Shown in pieces: positions 18,216 to 27,497 of a DNA stretch of 64,000 nucleotides (its first letter is position 1; every line of letters starts with the position of its first letter). The position numbers and the translations under genes are program-made. The notes beneath the pieces were generated by a model. The model made no database searches and was not told where the DNA came from. It saw only the letters and a program-made list of their open reading frames with translations. The stretch is from contig JAUIGN010000043.1 in NCBI GenBank assembly GCA_030430075.1, positions 1-64,000 on the forward strand. Reading direction: 5' to 3'. This DNA is from a bacterium. Its GTDB lineage: Bacteria; Planctomycetota; Planctomycetia; Pirellulales; Pirellulaceae.

Positions 18216-18232
18216 TTATCGTGTGGGTTGAG
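18191..18232. repeat. 16-bp tandem repeat spanning a stop codon
   Basis: Units GTGGGCTGATTATCGT (18191), GTGGGTCGATTATCGT (18207) and a partial GTGGGTTGAG (18223) follow one another. The TAA stop of the minus-strand gene lies in the second unit, at 18216-18218. Confidence 0.6.
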
Positions 18233-19358
18233 CAATTCCCATATCGGGAACCTCGGCCATCCGAATTTCCTCCTCCGGCTCATCGGTTACCGTGATCCGA
18301 ACCGTCTGGCTGGGCGGCACGATCCGAATGCCGCGTGGCAGAATGCGGCTCGGGTCGGCAACCTCGACCGCTCGGTCCTTGTCCGCCAGATCGACGATCA
18401 GCCACTTGCGGCGGACGTCGCGGGAGACGGATTGGCGCCAGATTTCCATGACCTGGGCCACGTCCAGGTACGGGTTGCCCGCTTCGTTGCCTTTCTCGCC
18501 AGCTTGCTTCGGCTGCAACGGGACCCAGACGAAGTCGATCCGATCGCTGTCGCGGAAATAGTAGCCGCCGACAATGTCACCTTGCTCGTCCAGTTGCAGC
18601 ATGTAGTGCAGCGATTTCATGTCATGATGCCTGGGGCTCTTGTCGTATTCGCGATCCTCGGTGTCCTTGGCGTAGAGGACATTCGTCCGAACCTCGACAC
18701 GCTGTGCCGACCGCTGGGCGAAGCCGCTGGCGTAGGAGAACATCGGGTAGTTCCACTTCTCTTCGCCGGCGTCCGCATCCATGGCGACCGGGTGCGACCC
18801 ACGGCCCAGCCAGTTGGCCAGGATGGCATGCAGGGTGCCCGGGTTGAGGTTCGTATTCTCACCGGCCAGCATCACATGATCGTTGTACATGTAGGCTTCG
18901 GCCAGCAGGCCCTTGATATCGGCGGGGGTAAACACGACCCCGTTGGTGCGGACGCTCTGGCGGGGCTCGGCGTGGCGAATGGTGGCCGCGGTCCAGCCGT
19001 TACAGTGGCCGAACCAGTGGTTCTGCGAGCGGCTGGAGAAGAGTCCCCGCCGTTGCGTGGCGGCGGCTGTGTCGGCGGCTTCCCAAGAAGTAGCGGGGTA
19101 GCCGCGGTTGAAGGCGCGGTCGTACTTCCGCATCACATCGCGGGTTCCGCCGTACTTGTCCAGGTAAATGTATCCCGAATAGGGAACCCGTTCCTTGGGA
19201 ACCGTGCCCTTGGCGGGGAGGGCGGCAAAATTCCAGACAAAATCGTCATTCCATTGGGCAGAAAACACGGTTTCCTGCTTCTTGACTTCGTTTTTCGGGA
19301 TCGCGTTCGCCGTCGTGGCGGCAGCGATCATCACACAGATCAGCGTAGAACTTCCCAT
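18216..19358 (-). CDS. Secreted transglutaminase-like (TGase-elicitor type) protein
   Basis: The 380-residue product has a signal peptide (MGSSTLICVMIAAATTANA). A candidate catalytic Cys sits in NHWFGHCNGWTAA (about 130) and a candidate His/Asp pair in GSHPVAMDADAGEEKWNYP (about 200), with the WNYP segment. Cys, then His-x(4)-Asp near a Trp-Asn, is the arrangement I associate with the TGase_elicitor family and other papain-like folds. PYSGYIYLDKYGGT precedes the domain. The C-terminal 90 residues are unassigned. If the call is right it would crosslink or cleave extracellular amide bonds. The start was placed at the signal peptide ATG, not at the longer frame from 19451. Confidence 0.6.
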   Translation of the reverse strand: MGSSTLICVMIAAATTANAIPKNEVKKQETVFSAQWNDDFVWNFAALPAKGTVPKERVPYSGYIYLDKYGGTRDVMRKYDRAFNRGYPATSWEAADTAAATQRRGLFSSRSQNHWFGHCNGWTAATIRHAEPRQSVRTNGVVFTPADIKGLLAEAYMYNDHVMLAGENTNLNPGTLHAILANWLGRGSHPVAMDADAGEEKWNYPMFSYASGFAQRSAQRVEVRTNVLYAKDTEDREYDKSPRHHDMKSLHYMLQLDEQGDIVGGYYFRDSDRIDFVWVPLQPKQAGEKGNEAGNPYLDVAQVMEIWRQSVSRDVRRKWLIVDLADKDRAVEVADPSRILPRGIRIVPPSQTVRITVTDEPEEEIRMAEVPDMGIAQPTR

Positions 19359-19446
19359 TCCAGAAGTCTCCCCGGGGGCAGGTAAGGCTCGCGTGGCACG
19401 TGAGCGCGCGACAAACAGTGCAGATGGTCGGTGGTCAGCCCACCCA

Positions 19447-19488
19447 GACACTGCCAGGGCCCCCGGCGATGCGGGGGCCCTGGCGTCT
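19447..19488 (-). terminator. Strong GC hairpin after the DUF11-type gene
   Basis: A perfect 13-bp stem GCCAGGGCCCCCG (19453-19465) pairs with CGGGGGCCCTGGC (19472-19484) around a 6-base loop, and AGAC/GTCT extend it past a small bulge. It lies 39-80 bp past the stop of the minus-strand gene starting at 21035 and before the next gene. There is no T run on either side, so it may be a Rho-assisted terminator or an mRNA end stabiliser. Confidence 0.5.
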
Positions 19489-19526
19489 GAGGTCGGATCG
19501 GTTGACGAGTGGCGGGAGGACCCCTC

Positions 19527-21035
19527 CTAGTTCGTCGCGTTGGCAGCCTCGCTGCCCAGCTTCTTGGTGCTCACCGGCACTTCGTCGTTGGAGTAGCAGT
19601 AGGTAGAACCCTCAAAGGAGAGTTCACGGGTGAGGGCACCGCCGGAAACCAGCACGCGGACCCGGTGCTCACCAACCCGTTGACCGACGGCCTGGAAGGT
19701 CAGCGTCACTTTTTCGCCGGAGGCCAGTTTCTGCGTGGGGAAGCTGATCTTGCCATCGGCGACGTCGTACGTGCTGGCGTCGACCGCCGACAGTCCTTCG
19801 GGCATGGCCACATTCACGCGGAGGTCTTCGACCGGACGGCTACCGGCGTTGACGACCGTCACCTTGAAGCCAACGGGATCCTGGACTTCGGCCAACTCCT
19901 GGTCGTTGACGACCGTGACGATCAGGTTCGACCGGCTAATCACGGCGGTCGTGTGCGTCGTGGTGGCGTCTTCGATCTTGTTGCTCTCAGCCAGTACGCT
20001 CAACGTCTGCTCGCCGGCGGTAACCGTCTCTGCCCGGAACGGCAGACGCACGACGTCCGTGGGCCGAACCTTCGTGATTCGCCAGCGAAGCGTCCGCGTT
20101 GCCTTGTCGTACGAGTTCTGAGCGGCCGCGGTGACTTCGAGTCCGGCGGGAATCTTGACGACGACCATGGTCGATCCGGTGGCCGCATCGCCGGGATTCG
20201 TCACTTGAATCTCGTAGCTGCCTTCGCGGCCGATCGGCTGCACGACGGGTCCGACCGCCTTGACCGCCAGCTGGGCTTGCAGGACCTGAATCGTGGAATC
20301 CACAGCGGCCTTCAAGCCGTCGGCATTCGTTCCCTCGAAGCTGGCGGCCAGCTTGCCGCGCTTGGTGGGAATCACGGTGAACTGAACTTCCTTGGTCTCG
20401 CCCGGCTTGAGTGCTCCGATGCGGACCGCGCGGAGCGGCGTGCCCTGGACTTCACCCTCGACCAGCTTGGGCGTCACGACGATGTCATCCGCGTGACCGT
20501 CGCCCGTGTTGACGACACGCAGCAACCAGTTGGCTTCGGCCCCGATCGAGACGCTGGGGGCCGTCTGGGCCAGCAGTTTCAGCATCGGCTGCCGGACGAT
20601 CAGCGTTGATTGGGTCGCCGTGCTGAAGGTGGTCGTGGCGCCCACTTTGATCACATCGGTCGTCTTGGGGACCGCAACCAGTGTGACACGTCGTGTCGCG
20701 CCGGGTGCCAGGTCGCCGATCTGGAACTTGGCAATCGTTCCTTCCACTTCCGATGGCTGGGGTGTGGTGCCCGTCAGTTCGGCATGTTCCGGAACGCGAG
20801 TTTCCACGACAACGTTATTCGCTGCCGCTTTGCCCTGGTTCGTTACCGAAAGCACGAACGTGGCCGGCTTGCCGATGTTGATCTCACGCGGGTTCTGTAC
20901 CGTAACCTGCACGACCGGTACCGGTGTCGCCACCGTCTGGTTGGTCGAGGGCGCACGCCGCGCTTGGGCGTGCCCGACCGACGCGAACGTCGCGACCAGT
21001 AAAGAGAGTCCTAATAACCAGGAAAAGCTGCGCAT
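19527..21035 (-). CDS. Secreted DUF11-type repeat protein
   Basis: The 502-residue exported protein (signal peptide MRSFSWLLGLSLLVATFASVGHA) is made of four or so Ig-like DUF11/CARDB-type repeats. Repeats are marked by VVQVTVQNPREINIGKPATF, VTNQGKAAANNVVV, VVNTGDGHADDIVV, VTNPGDAATGSTMVV and VVNAGSRPVEDLRV, each about 110-120 residues apart, followed by a LAPGATRRVTL-type segment. The fold is a cell-surface or envelope structural module, related to the OmcB-like repeats. No catalytic site is visible. A strong hairpin follows the gene. Confidence 0.8.
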   Translation of the reverse strand: MRSFSWLLGLSLLVATFASVGHAQARRAPSTNQTVATPVPVVQVTVQNPREINIGKPATFVLSVTNQGKAAANNVVVETRVPEHAELTGTTPQPSEVEGTIAKFQIGDLAPGATRRVTLVAVPKTTDVIKVGATTTFSTATQSTLIVRQPMLKLLAQTAPSVSIGAEANWLLRVVNTGDGHADDIVVTPKLVEGEVQGTPLRAVRIGALKPGETKEVQFTVIPTKRGKLAASFEGTNADGLKAAVDSTIQVLQAQLAVKAVGPVVQPIGREGSYEIQVTNPGDAATGSTMVVVKIPAGLEVTAAAQNSYDKATRTLRWRITKVRPTDVVRLPFRAETVTAGEQTLSVLAESNKIEDATTTHTTAVISRSNLIVTVVNDQELAEVQDPVGFKVTVVNAGSRPVEDLRVNVAMPEGLSAVDASTYDVADGKISFPTQKLASGEKVTLTFQAVGQRVGEHRVRVLVSGGALTRELSFEGSTYCYSNDEVPVSTKKLGSEAANATN

Positions 21036-21343
21036 CGCTTGTTCTCCGTTCCTCGTGGTTTTGTATTGTCATTCCTACAACCCGTGGAATTCGTCGTCCA
21101 ATCGCCCGTCCGGTGATTCAGGAAAGTAGGCATGAACGGGTACTTCCGTCTCTCCGGTTCGGGATGTGCCAGTTGTAGGGGTCAGCGCGGCGACCAGGCC
21201 AAGCTCGTCCCGTCGGCGCGCGGTCGCTGCGGGTGAAGAAGGTCGGGGGACCGGGCTGCCGATGTGCCCGAGCGAGGCCCCCAGGAGGACGGTTCGTCGT
21301 CCGGCAGGCAGGCAAAGCGGGGTGACTTTGCGGGCCGTTTGTG
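21036..21343. other. 308-bp gap, nothing recognised
   Basis: This lies between two minus-strand genes (DUF11-type protein and DNA glycosylase). I see no gene, repeat or terminator in it. It should contain the DUF11 gene promoter, but no convincing box stands out. Confidence 0.3.
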
Positions 21344-21994
21344 TCATGCACCCCGCGACGGAGAGCCTGCGAGTCGGATCGCCGGCTCTCCTGCATGGTC
21401 GCGGCGCGGACCGCTGACAAAGGGGCTGCCGTTAATGAAGTAGCGGAGCCGGGCTTCCTGTGCCGAGGTAACGCCGATCCGGGGTGACGCGACGACGTGG
21501 AAGTCGTTCCGGTGGGACCGACCTTCGTCCGCAATCCAGATCCGGCGGCCGCGGGTCAGATCCCATCCATCAAGGTCGCGCGCCACACTCAGGGCTTCAC
21601 AGAGGCGGGCCGGGCCGCGCGTCAGATCGCGCAGGGAAGAACGTTCGCGTCGCGACTGCATCAGTCCCACGCCGGCTACGGGCTGCACCGCGCGAATCAG
21701 CACGGCCGATCCCACACCGGCGGACTCGGTCACCGCATTGAGGCAGAAGCGGGCGTGAATCGAATAGACATACAGGTGTCCCGGCGGGCCGAACATCGAG
21801 CGGTTCCGGGGGGTTGGACCGCGGGCGGAGTGGGCCGCCGGGTCGCCTTGGGCCAGGTACGCTTCCACCTCGACCACCGTTCCGCTCGTCAATCCCTGCC
21901 GCGTGCGGCGGTGCATGGTCTTGCCGAGCAATTCTTGGGCAACAGTCCGCGGATCGCGGTCGTAGAAGTCGCGCGGCAACGGGGTGGCGGACAT
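21344..21994 (-). CDS. mpg: 3-methyladenine DNA glycosylase (AAG/MPG family)
   Basis: The 216-residue base-excision repair enzyme flips out alkylated or deaminated purines and hydrolyses the N-glycosidic bond. The catalytic Glu lies in VVEVEAYLAQGDPAAHS (about 40-56). The active-site strand SMFGPPGHLYVYSIHARFCL, with the intercalating region and the Tyr and His that stack on the flipped base, is nearly canonical. Also visible are LIRAVQP and LTRGPARLCEAL, the last containing the conserved G-P-A-[RK]-L. Length matches the bacterial family (about 190-210). Confidence 0.92.
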   Translation of the reverse strand: MSATPLPRDFYDRDPRTVAQELLGKTMHRRTRQGLTSGTVVEVEAYLAQGDPAAHSARGPTPRNRSMFGPPGHLYVYSIHARFCLNAVTESAGVGSAVLIRAVQPVAGVGLMQSRRERSSLRDLTRGPARLCEALSVARDLDGWDLTRGRRIWIADEGRSHRNDFHVVASPRIGVTSAQEARLRYFINGSPFVSGPRRDHAGEPAIRLAGSPSRGA

Positions 21995-22086
21995 GCGGAT
22001 GGCGGGGGCGGCCGGGTCGACGCAGCGGCATCTGGGGTGAAGGCTTGGAACGAGTGGCCGGCGCGGAAATTCAGCACCGCAGATCC

Positions 22087-22449
22087 TCAGTCCTCGGCAA
22101 TCGGCAGGTTGCGGGCCGCCTCCCGAAGGGCCGCCTGCACTGAATCAGCCACTTCCCGAAACGTCAGCTTGACTCCGACCGAACGCGCCTGTTTGTTGAG
22201 CAGGACAAACTTTCCGATCAATGCGGAGGAGATTCTGCGAACACCCTGGAAGTTAATCACCAACGGCATATCGATCCGCGCGGCGACCTCGGCGGCTTGC
22301 ATCAACTCGCGGCCGATACCCTGGATCTCCGAGGCGAGCACAATCTCCGGGTTCGGAAAGAAGACATTCAACGCTTCACGCGTTCCGACAAGCCGCACGT
22401 ATTTGTACGACTTGGTGAGCGGTTCTTTTTTTTCGCCGGTTCGTGCCAT
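22087..22449 (-). CDS. STAS-domain protein (anti-sigma-factor-antagonist-like)
   Basis: The 120-residue single-domain protein fits the STAS fold. MPLVINFQGVRRISSALIGK (about 65-84) aligns with the strand and helix around the phosphorylated Ser of SpoIIAA-type antagonists, with candidate sites Ser-Ser in ISSALIG. A second strand (VKLTFREVADSVQ) matches the fold's end. The first 20 residues are Lys-rich. No partner anti-sigma kinase or sigma factor is adjacent, so its pathway is unknown. The start ATG 22449 was preferred to 22467 because the extra residues (MPYNAG) do not belong to the domain. Confidence 0.7.
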   Translation of the reverse strand: MARTGEKKEPLTKSYKYVRLVGTREALNVFFPNPEIVLASEIQGIGRELMQAAEVAARIDMPLVINFQGVRRISSALIGKFVLLNKQARSVGVKLTFREVADSVQAALREAARNLPIAED

Positions 22450-22499
22450 TCCGGCATTGTAGGGCAAACCGTGTCCCGCTGACTACGGAGGGGCGGGTC

Positions 22500-24329
22500 T
22501 CAGCCGGGAATCGCTTCGGCAGCCGCCCGTTCCTCGTCGGTGACCTGGTAGAGGGCGTAAGTGCAGCGGTCGATGTCGGCATCGCACTGGTCGACCTGCC
22601 ACTGAAGCGGTTCGGCCGCTCGCATCCCGGCGGTCTCCGCCAATTCCGCTTGCAACCGGGTCATCGTCTCGACGTTCTTGACGATCTGATCGTGGAGGGA
22701 TTGGTCCGTTGGCTGGTTGGGATCGATGATCCGAATCGGCAGTTGTGCTAACTGGGCCTTGTTGACCGCCAGGTAGCCGTTGGCCAGCCGCTTGGCCTGA
22801 AAGCGGATGCGAAACAGGTAGGAGAGCAGCTTCGAATTGAGCAGGCCGAGCAGATAGCGGGGATCGTCCTGAGGATCGACCGCCGCAAAGACCTGCACCC
22901 CCAAAGCGAGGTTGCCTGGATCGAAGGCCGCTTCGATCCGCCGGGTCATGCCCCCCACAACGATCTTGGGCGCGGCAAAGAGACGCCGCTTGCCCGCCGA
23001 CAACTGGGCGGCGGCGACCGGCAGTCCGGGACGTTCGTAACTGTGGTTCATGTAGCGGACGTTGCCGGGGCGAATTGCATAGCGGTCGATGTTGCCCGTC
23101 ACGATGAACTCGAAGCACGGTTCGTCGCTCTCCGTGGGCAGTTCGAGCAGCGCCGCGGCGACCTGCCGCGCCACGAATCCGGTGGTGCCGCTATGTAGCG
23201 AGGCCCGTGTCCCCAGCGGTTCCGTCGCGACGCGCGACTCGACGTCCAATTCACCGTGAATGCGGAACCCGCGCTCGCTCGAAAAGCTCGACTGGTGAAC
23301 CTCGATGGACGGTTGAGCCGCCTGCATCTCGGCTTCATTCGTCGGGTGGTGAATGGCCACCATGTGGTCTGCGGCCGGTATCTCTTTCTTGAAACAGAGC
23401 ACGTACGGGTAGACGTGGGCGTCGGGGAAGAGGCCCAACTGTGCGACATCCGTAATGTGCAGAAGGCGCGTTTGCTCCAACAGCATGCCGCGGCAGGTCG
23501 CGGCGTAGTCGAGTGCCGCTACCTTGTTCGGTACGATCATTCCGCACGTGCCGCCGCCGCGAAGGAGTTCGTATGCCTTCTCCAGAAACAGCACATACAG
23601 GTCGTAGGCGCCACGCGCGCACTGGTATCGATGGCCGAAGTACTCCTTGACAGCGGCACCCCGCGACTGGCCGATGAGACGGATGTTGACATAGGGCGGA
23701 TTCCCCACGACGGCATCAAACCCTCCGTTGTCCAGCACGTCGGCAAAGTCCCGGCTCCAGGCGAAGGGTGCCGTGCAGCCTCCCTCCTGTTGCCGGAAGG
23801 CGTCGCCGTCGTTGAGAAAGAACTCGGGACCAAGCAAGGCATCACCGCAGCGAAGATTGCCGGCCAGTCTTCGCGCCAGACGTTCAATGCTCCGGTGCTG
23901 GGCAGACGTCGCCTGATCGTCTGCTCCCAGACCCAACGCCAGGCGGGCCAATCGCCGTTTGGCGGCTGCCACCGCATGGCGGTCAATGTCGACACCAAAC
24001 ACGTGCGCTCGCAGGATTCGCATCCGCCGCTCGACCGCCTCGGTGCTCAACGTCGCGCCGGTCGAATCGACGGGATCCTCGTCCGCGCGGGCAACCAGGA
24101 ACCGAAACACTTCCACCAGAAAGGCCCCGTCGCCGCAAGCGGGGTCCAGGACGCGGAGCGGATGGTCATGGCCCGGAGAGGCGTCCGCCAGCGGCGCCAA
24201 CGTCTGCTGGACGATGTACCTCACGACCGGGTCAGGCGTATAGAACACGCCGTCTGTTTTGCGCTGCGATAACGGTGCTGCGCCGGCCTGTCGTCGCGAT
24301 CGAAGGTTCGTGGAATTCGCATCTGCCAT
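22500..24329 (-). CDS. N6-adenine DNA methyltransferase, Eco57I/TaqI-like, solitary
   Basis: The 609-residue methylase starts with KTDGVFYTPDPVVRYIV, typical of type I/IIG methylases. Motif I is VLDPACGDGAFLVEVF (about 65), motif IV is VVGNPPYVN (about 220), and the motif X region precedes motif I. The C-terminal part contains the TaqI-like recognition domain signature LLGLLNSKLLSYLFRI followed by LANGYLAVNKAQLAQLPI. A type IIG enzyme would have an added N-terminal nuclease domain and about 1000 residues; neither is present, so it looks like a stand-alone methylase, or one whose nuclease lies outside the window. The start at 24329 (MADANSTNLR) was chosen over 24467. Confidence 0.85.
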   Translation of the reverse strand: MADANSTNLRSRRQAGAAPLSQRKTDGVFYTPDPVVRYIVQQTLAPLADASPGHDHPLRVLDPACGDGAFLVEVFRFLVARADEDPVDSTGATLSTEAVERRMRILRAHVFGVDIDRHAVAAAKRRLARLALGLGADDQATSAQHRSIERLARRLAGNLRCGDALLGPEFFLNDGDAFRQQEGGCTAPFAWSRDFADVLDNGGFDAVVGNPPYVNIRLIGQSRGAAVKEYFGHRYQCARGAYDLYVLFLEKAYELLRGGGTCGMIVPNKVAALDYAATCRGMLLEQTRLLHITDVAQLGLFPDAHVYPYVLCFKKEIPAADHMVAIHHPTNEAEMQAAQPSIEVHQSSFSSERGFRIHGELDVESRVATEPLGTRASLHSGTTGFVARQVAAALLELPTESDEPCFEFIVTGNIDRYAIRPGNVRYMNHSYERPGLPVAAAQLSAGKRRLFAAPKIVVGGMTRRIEAAFDPGNLALGVQVFAAVDPQDDPRYLLGLLNSKLLSYLFRIRFQAKRLANGYLAVNKAQLAQLPIRIIDPNQPTDQSLHDQIVKNVETMTRLQAELAETAGMRAAEPLQWQVDQCDADIDRCTYALYQVTDEERAAAEAIPG

Positions 24330-24621
24330 CGGCTGCCTCGCTGAACCTCCCGGATGTATCAGGCCGGGATGGTACTTGCGCGCGGTATCGACGACAACGG
24401 AGATTTTCCTCGCGCCACGTGCTGAAGTGAAGACGCGCGTGCTGACGCGAAGACGCGACGGTACCATCGCTGCGTCGATCTCCGGTCAGCACGCTTGAAC
24501 CCCCGGGCGACTGACAATGCCAGGAATGCTATCACTGCCAGCGGGGGCGGATCCGGGGCAATCGATGCTGTCAGCCGCGGGCGGCCCACGTCGGCCCGGG
24601 CCGGGAGTTCGGCAGCGTTTC

Positions 24622-25869
24622 TCAGGCCGGCTCGTTCACGAAATCGGCGCCGCGCCGCGAGGCGATCAACACCACGATCATGCCGACCAGCATCAGGCCG
24701 GCGGCTACCCAGTAGGGGGCGGCGAGCTGCATTTTGAGCAGCGGGATGCCGAATGCCGAGCCGAGAATTCGCGCCAGCGAACTGACGCTTTGACCGACCC
24801 CCAGGACCAACCCCTGTCGTTCGGGGTCGCTGCGGCGCGAGAGGAGTGAATTCAAGTTGGGTTGCATAAACGAGAAGCCGGCCACAATGATCGTCAGGGC
24901 CGTGAAGAGCAGGCCGACCGAAGCGTTTGCGGCAGCGAGCACGACCAGGCCAAATCCGATCACTTCGGCCAGGGCTCCGGTTGCTGCCAGGGTTCCTTCG
25001 TCGACCCGAGTGGCAAGCCGGCGGACAATCCCTCCCTGGACCAAGGCCAGCACGAACCCGATGTAGGCAAACGTGAGGCAGACGGTGCGGCGGCTGAACG
25101 CGAACGGAGAATCCGGCAGGCGGTCGCCGCCGTAAATCAACAGTGAAAGGGTCGTCTCGAAGTTGGCGAACGAAAAGATGCAGACGAAGATCGCCAGCAG
25201 GACCAGTGCTACGGAAGGGACCGACATGGCCTGCCGAAAACGGGCCAGGTCAAACACCCGGTGGCCCGCGTTTTCGCTATCGGCGTGCTTTGATTCGGGG
25301 AGCAGGAAGATGGCCAGCACCAGGGCTACCGCGGAGAGGCCGGCGGCCACGTAGCCGGGCCAGGGACCGGGTGCCGACGATCGATCAGGAGCTGCCAGGA
25401 ACCCGAGCAGCGGTCCGAAAGTGAACCCGAGGCCAAAGGCCATCCCGATCAGGGCCATCCCCTTGGGACGGTTTTCCAACGTCGTGGTGTCGGCAATATA
25501 GGCCTGGGCGGTCGAGATCGTCGCCCCGGCCATGCCCGCCCCAACGCGTGAAATGAACAGCAGCCAGAAGCTGTTCATGACCGTGGAGATGCCGAACATC
25601 GCGTAGAACAGCACGGAGCTGGCCAGCCCCACCATCAGCACCGGCCGCCGGCCGATGCGATCGGAGAGGCGGCCCCACAACGGCGCGCAGAAAAACTGCA
25701 TTACGGAGAAGATCGCCATCAGCGCGCCGAGCTGCCAACCCGATTCGTCCACCGCCATGTCGTCCGCGTAAATCGGTAGCAGCGGGATCACAATCCCGAA
25801 TCCCAGCAGGTCGATAAAGACAGTCAGGAAGATGACCAGCAAGGATCCTTTGCGGGGAGATTTTTCCAT
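24622..25869 (-). CDS. MFS transporter (DHA1/TetA-like)
   Basis: The 415-residue inner-membrane transporter has about 12 predicted helices. MFS motif A GRLSDRIGRRP lies between helices 2 and 3. Other marks are FIDLLGFGIVIPLLPIY in helix 1 and GAGMAGATISTAQAYIADTT in helix 4. This pattern is that of the tetracycline / multidrug proton antiporter subfamily, but the substrate cannot be read from sequence. The upstream frame to 26061 lacks membrane or coding character, so ATG 25869 (MEKSPRKG) is used. Confidence 0.9.
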   Translation of the reverse strand: MEKSPRKGSLLVIFLTVFIDLLGFGIVIPLLPIYADDMAVDESGWQLGALMAIFSVMQFFCAPLWGRLSDRIGRRPVLMVGLASSVLFYAMFGISTVMNSFWLLFISRVGAGMAGATISTAQAYIADTTTLENRPKGMALIGMAFGLGFTFGPLLGFLAAPDRSSAPGPWPGYVAAGLSAVALVLAIFLLPESKHADSENAGHRVFDLARFRQAMSVPSVALVLLAIFVCIFSFANFETTLSLLIYGGDRLPDSPFAFSRRTVCLTFAYIGFVLALVQGGIVRRLATRVDEGTLAATGALAEVIGFGLVVLAAANASVGLLFTALTIIVAGFSFMQPNLNSLLSRRSDPERQGLVLGVGQSVSSLARILGSAFGIPLLKMQLAAPYWVAAGLMLVGMIVVLIASRRGADFVNEPA

Positions 25870-26222
25870 TTCGAACCTGCAGCAGAGTCTGTGGGGCCGC
25901 GACCGGGGGCGATCCCGTAGCAGGCCTGGACGACGCCGCCGACCGGCGTCTCGGGGGAATCCTGCATGATAGTTGGCCGACCCGTTGCCAGGCAGGGGTG
26001 AAGTTTGCTTTGCGAACACCGCGCGACAATCCGGCAGCGGTTGGGCGATTAACGTGATCATCGCCAGCGCCCCATCGATGGTGCTGTCGAGCCCGTTTTT
26101 CGGTGGCGGACGGTCCGCGGATCATCTTCGGAATCAAGATTCCCGGCCCGATAGCGCGCCCCGGACGCATGCGCCATGGGCGGGTTCTTTTGCGCCGGGG
26201 CAGGACCTCGTATGATGAACTC
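25870..26222. other. Divergent intergenic region
   Basis: This 353-bp gap separates the MFS gene (minus) and the PaaK-like operon (plus) and should hold both promoters. No clear promoter boxes, palindromes or RNA genes were seen. Confidence 0.3.
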
Positions 26223-27497
26223 ATGTTGAAATCGACCTCTGCAGACCGCCGCAAGTTGGAAGACCTTAGCGGTGATTCGCTCGCCGATTGGCAGTTGAAA
26301 CGGCTGGGCGAACTGATGCGCAAAATCCTGCCGCACAATCGGTTCTATGCCACCAAGCTGGCGGGAATCGACTTACCGCTGAAGTCGCTTGCCGAGCTGG
26401 ACGACCTGCCGTTCACGTACAAGGACGAGCTGGTTGGTAGCGGTCATCAAAGCGATTTTGCGGCCAATCTGACGCATCCCGTCGAGCAGTACACGCGGTT
26501 TCACCGGACGTCCGGGACCCGCGGCCACTCGCTGGTGGTCCTGGACACCCCCAGTGACTGGAACTGGTGGATCGAGACGTGGCAGTTCGTGCTGGACGCG
26601 GCTGAGATCGGGCCGGAAGACCGCGTGTTTCTCGCCTTCTCCTTTGGACCGTTCATCGGATTCTGGAGTGCATTCGACGCCACGGTCGCGCGCGGCGCGA
26701 TGGTGGTGCCGGGTGGTGGATTGAGCACGGTCGCGCGGCTCGAGATGATCCGTTCGCACCGTTTGACCGCCCTCTTCTGCACCCCCAGTTATGCCCTGCA
26801 CATGGCGCAGGTCGCCGCGGAGCAACAGATCGACATCGGATCCCTGGACATCCGGCGGATCATTGTCGCCGGAGAGCCGGGCGGGTCGATTCCCGCGATG
26901 CGCGACCAGATCGAGCGTGCTTGGAACGCGCGAGTGATCGACCACAGCGGCGCCTCGGAGGTGGGACCGTGGGGGTACGCGGATGCCCACCAGCGGGGCC
27001 TGCACGTTGTCGAAAGCGAGTTTATCGCCGAGTTTCTGTCGGTCGAATCGGGGGGCCACGCCAGTGAAGGCGAGTTGGCGGAACTGGTGCTTACTACGCT
27101 GGGACGGGTCGGTAGCCCGGTGATTCGTTACCGAACCGGGGACCTGGTACGGCCGACCTGGAAGGCCGCAGGCGACAATCGCTTCGTGTTGCTGGACGGC
27201 GGCGTGCTGGGCCGGGCTGACGACATGATGATCATTCGCGGCGTCAACATCTTTCCCTCCTCCATCGAACAGATCCTCCGCAGCTTTCCGGAAGTGATCG
27301 AATATCGCATTACGGCCCGCCGAGTCGGGCAAATGGATGCCCTGGACGTCGAAGTCGAAGATCGGCTCGACAAGCCGGAACGCATTGCGAAGGAATTTCA
27401 GTTGAGGTTGGGGCTTCACGTCGACGTGCGTGCGGTCGCCACGGGATCGCTTCCCCGCTTTGAAGCCAAGGGCAAACGTTTCGTGGATCAACGATGA
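26223..27497 (+). CDS. PaaK-like adenylate-forming CoA ligase
   Basis: The 424-residue enzyme belongs to the phenylacetate-CoA-ligase branch of ANL enzymes, which activate a carboxylate with ATP. The P-loop is FHRTSGTRGHS (about 93-103), a variant of the usual SSGTTG with Arg in place of Thr. Other marks are the IDHSGASEVGPWG (A5), YRTGDLVRP (A7), GRADDMMIIRGVNIFPSSIE (A8) and the C-terminal Lys region RFEAKGKRFVDQR. The stop overlaps the ATG of the aminotransferase gene by four bases. The acid substrate and whether CoA is the acceptor are unknown; transfer to a protein or amine is possible. Confidence 0.85.
   Translation: MLKSTSADRRKLEDLSGDSLADWQLKRLGELMRKILPHNRFYATKLAGIDLPLKSLAELDDLPFTYKDELVGSGHQSDFAANLTHPVEQYTRFHRTSGTRGHSLVVLDTPSDWNWWIETWQFVLDAAEIGPEDRVFLAFSFGPFIGFWSAFDATVARGAMVVPGGGLSTVARLEMIRSHRLTALFCTPSYALHMAQVAAEQQIDIGSLDIRRIIVAGEPGGSIPAMRDQIERAWNARVIDHSGASEVGPWGYADAHQRGLHVVESEFIAEFLSVESGGHASEGELAELVLTTLGRVGSPVIRYRTGDLVRPTWKAAGDNRFVLLDGGVLGRADDMMIIRGVNIFPSSIEQILRSFPEVIEYRITARRVGQMDALDVEVEDRLDKPERIAKEFQLRLGLHVDVRAVATGSLPRFEAKGKRFVDQR

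Noticed and set aside
22500..24329. Complete restriction-modification system
   Set aside because: The protein has no nuclease domain, and neither neighbour (STAS, MFS) encodes one.
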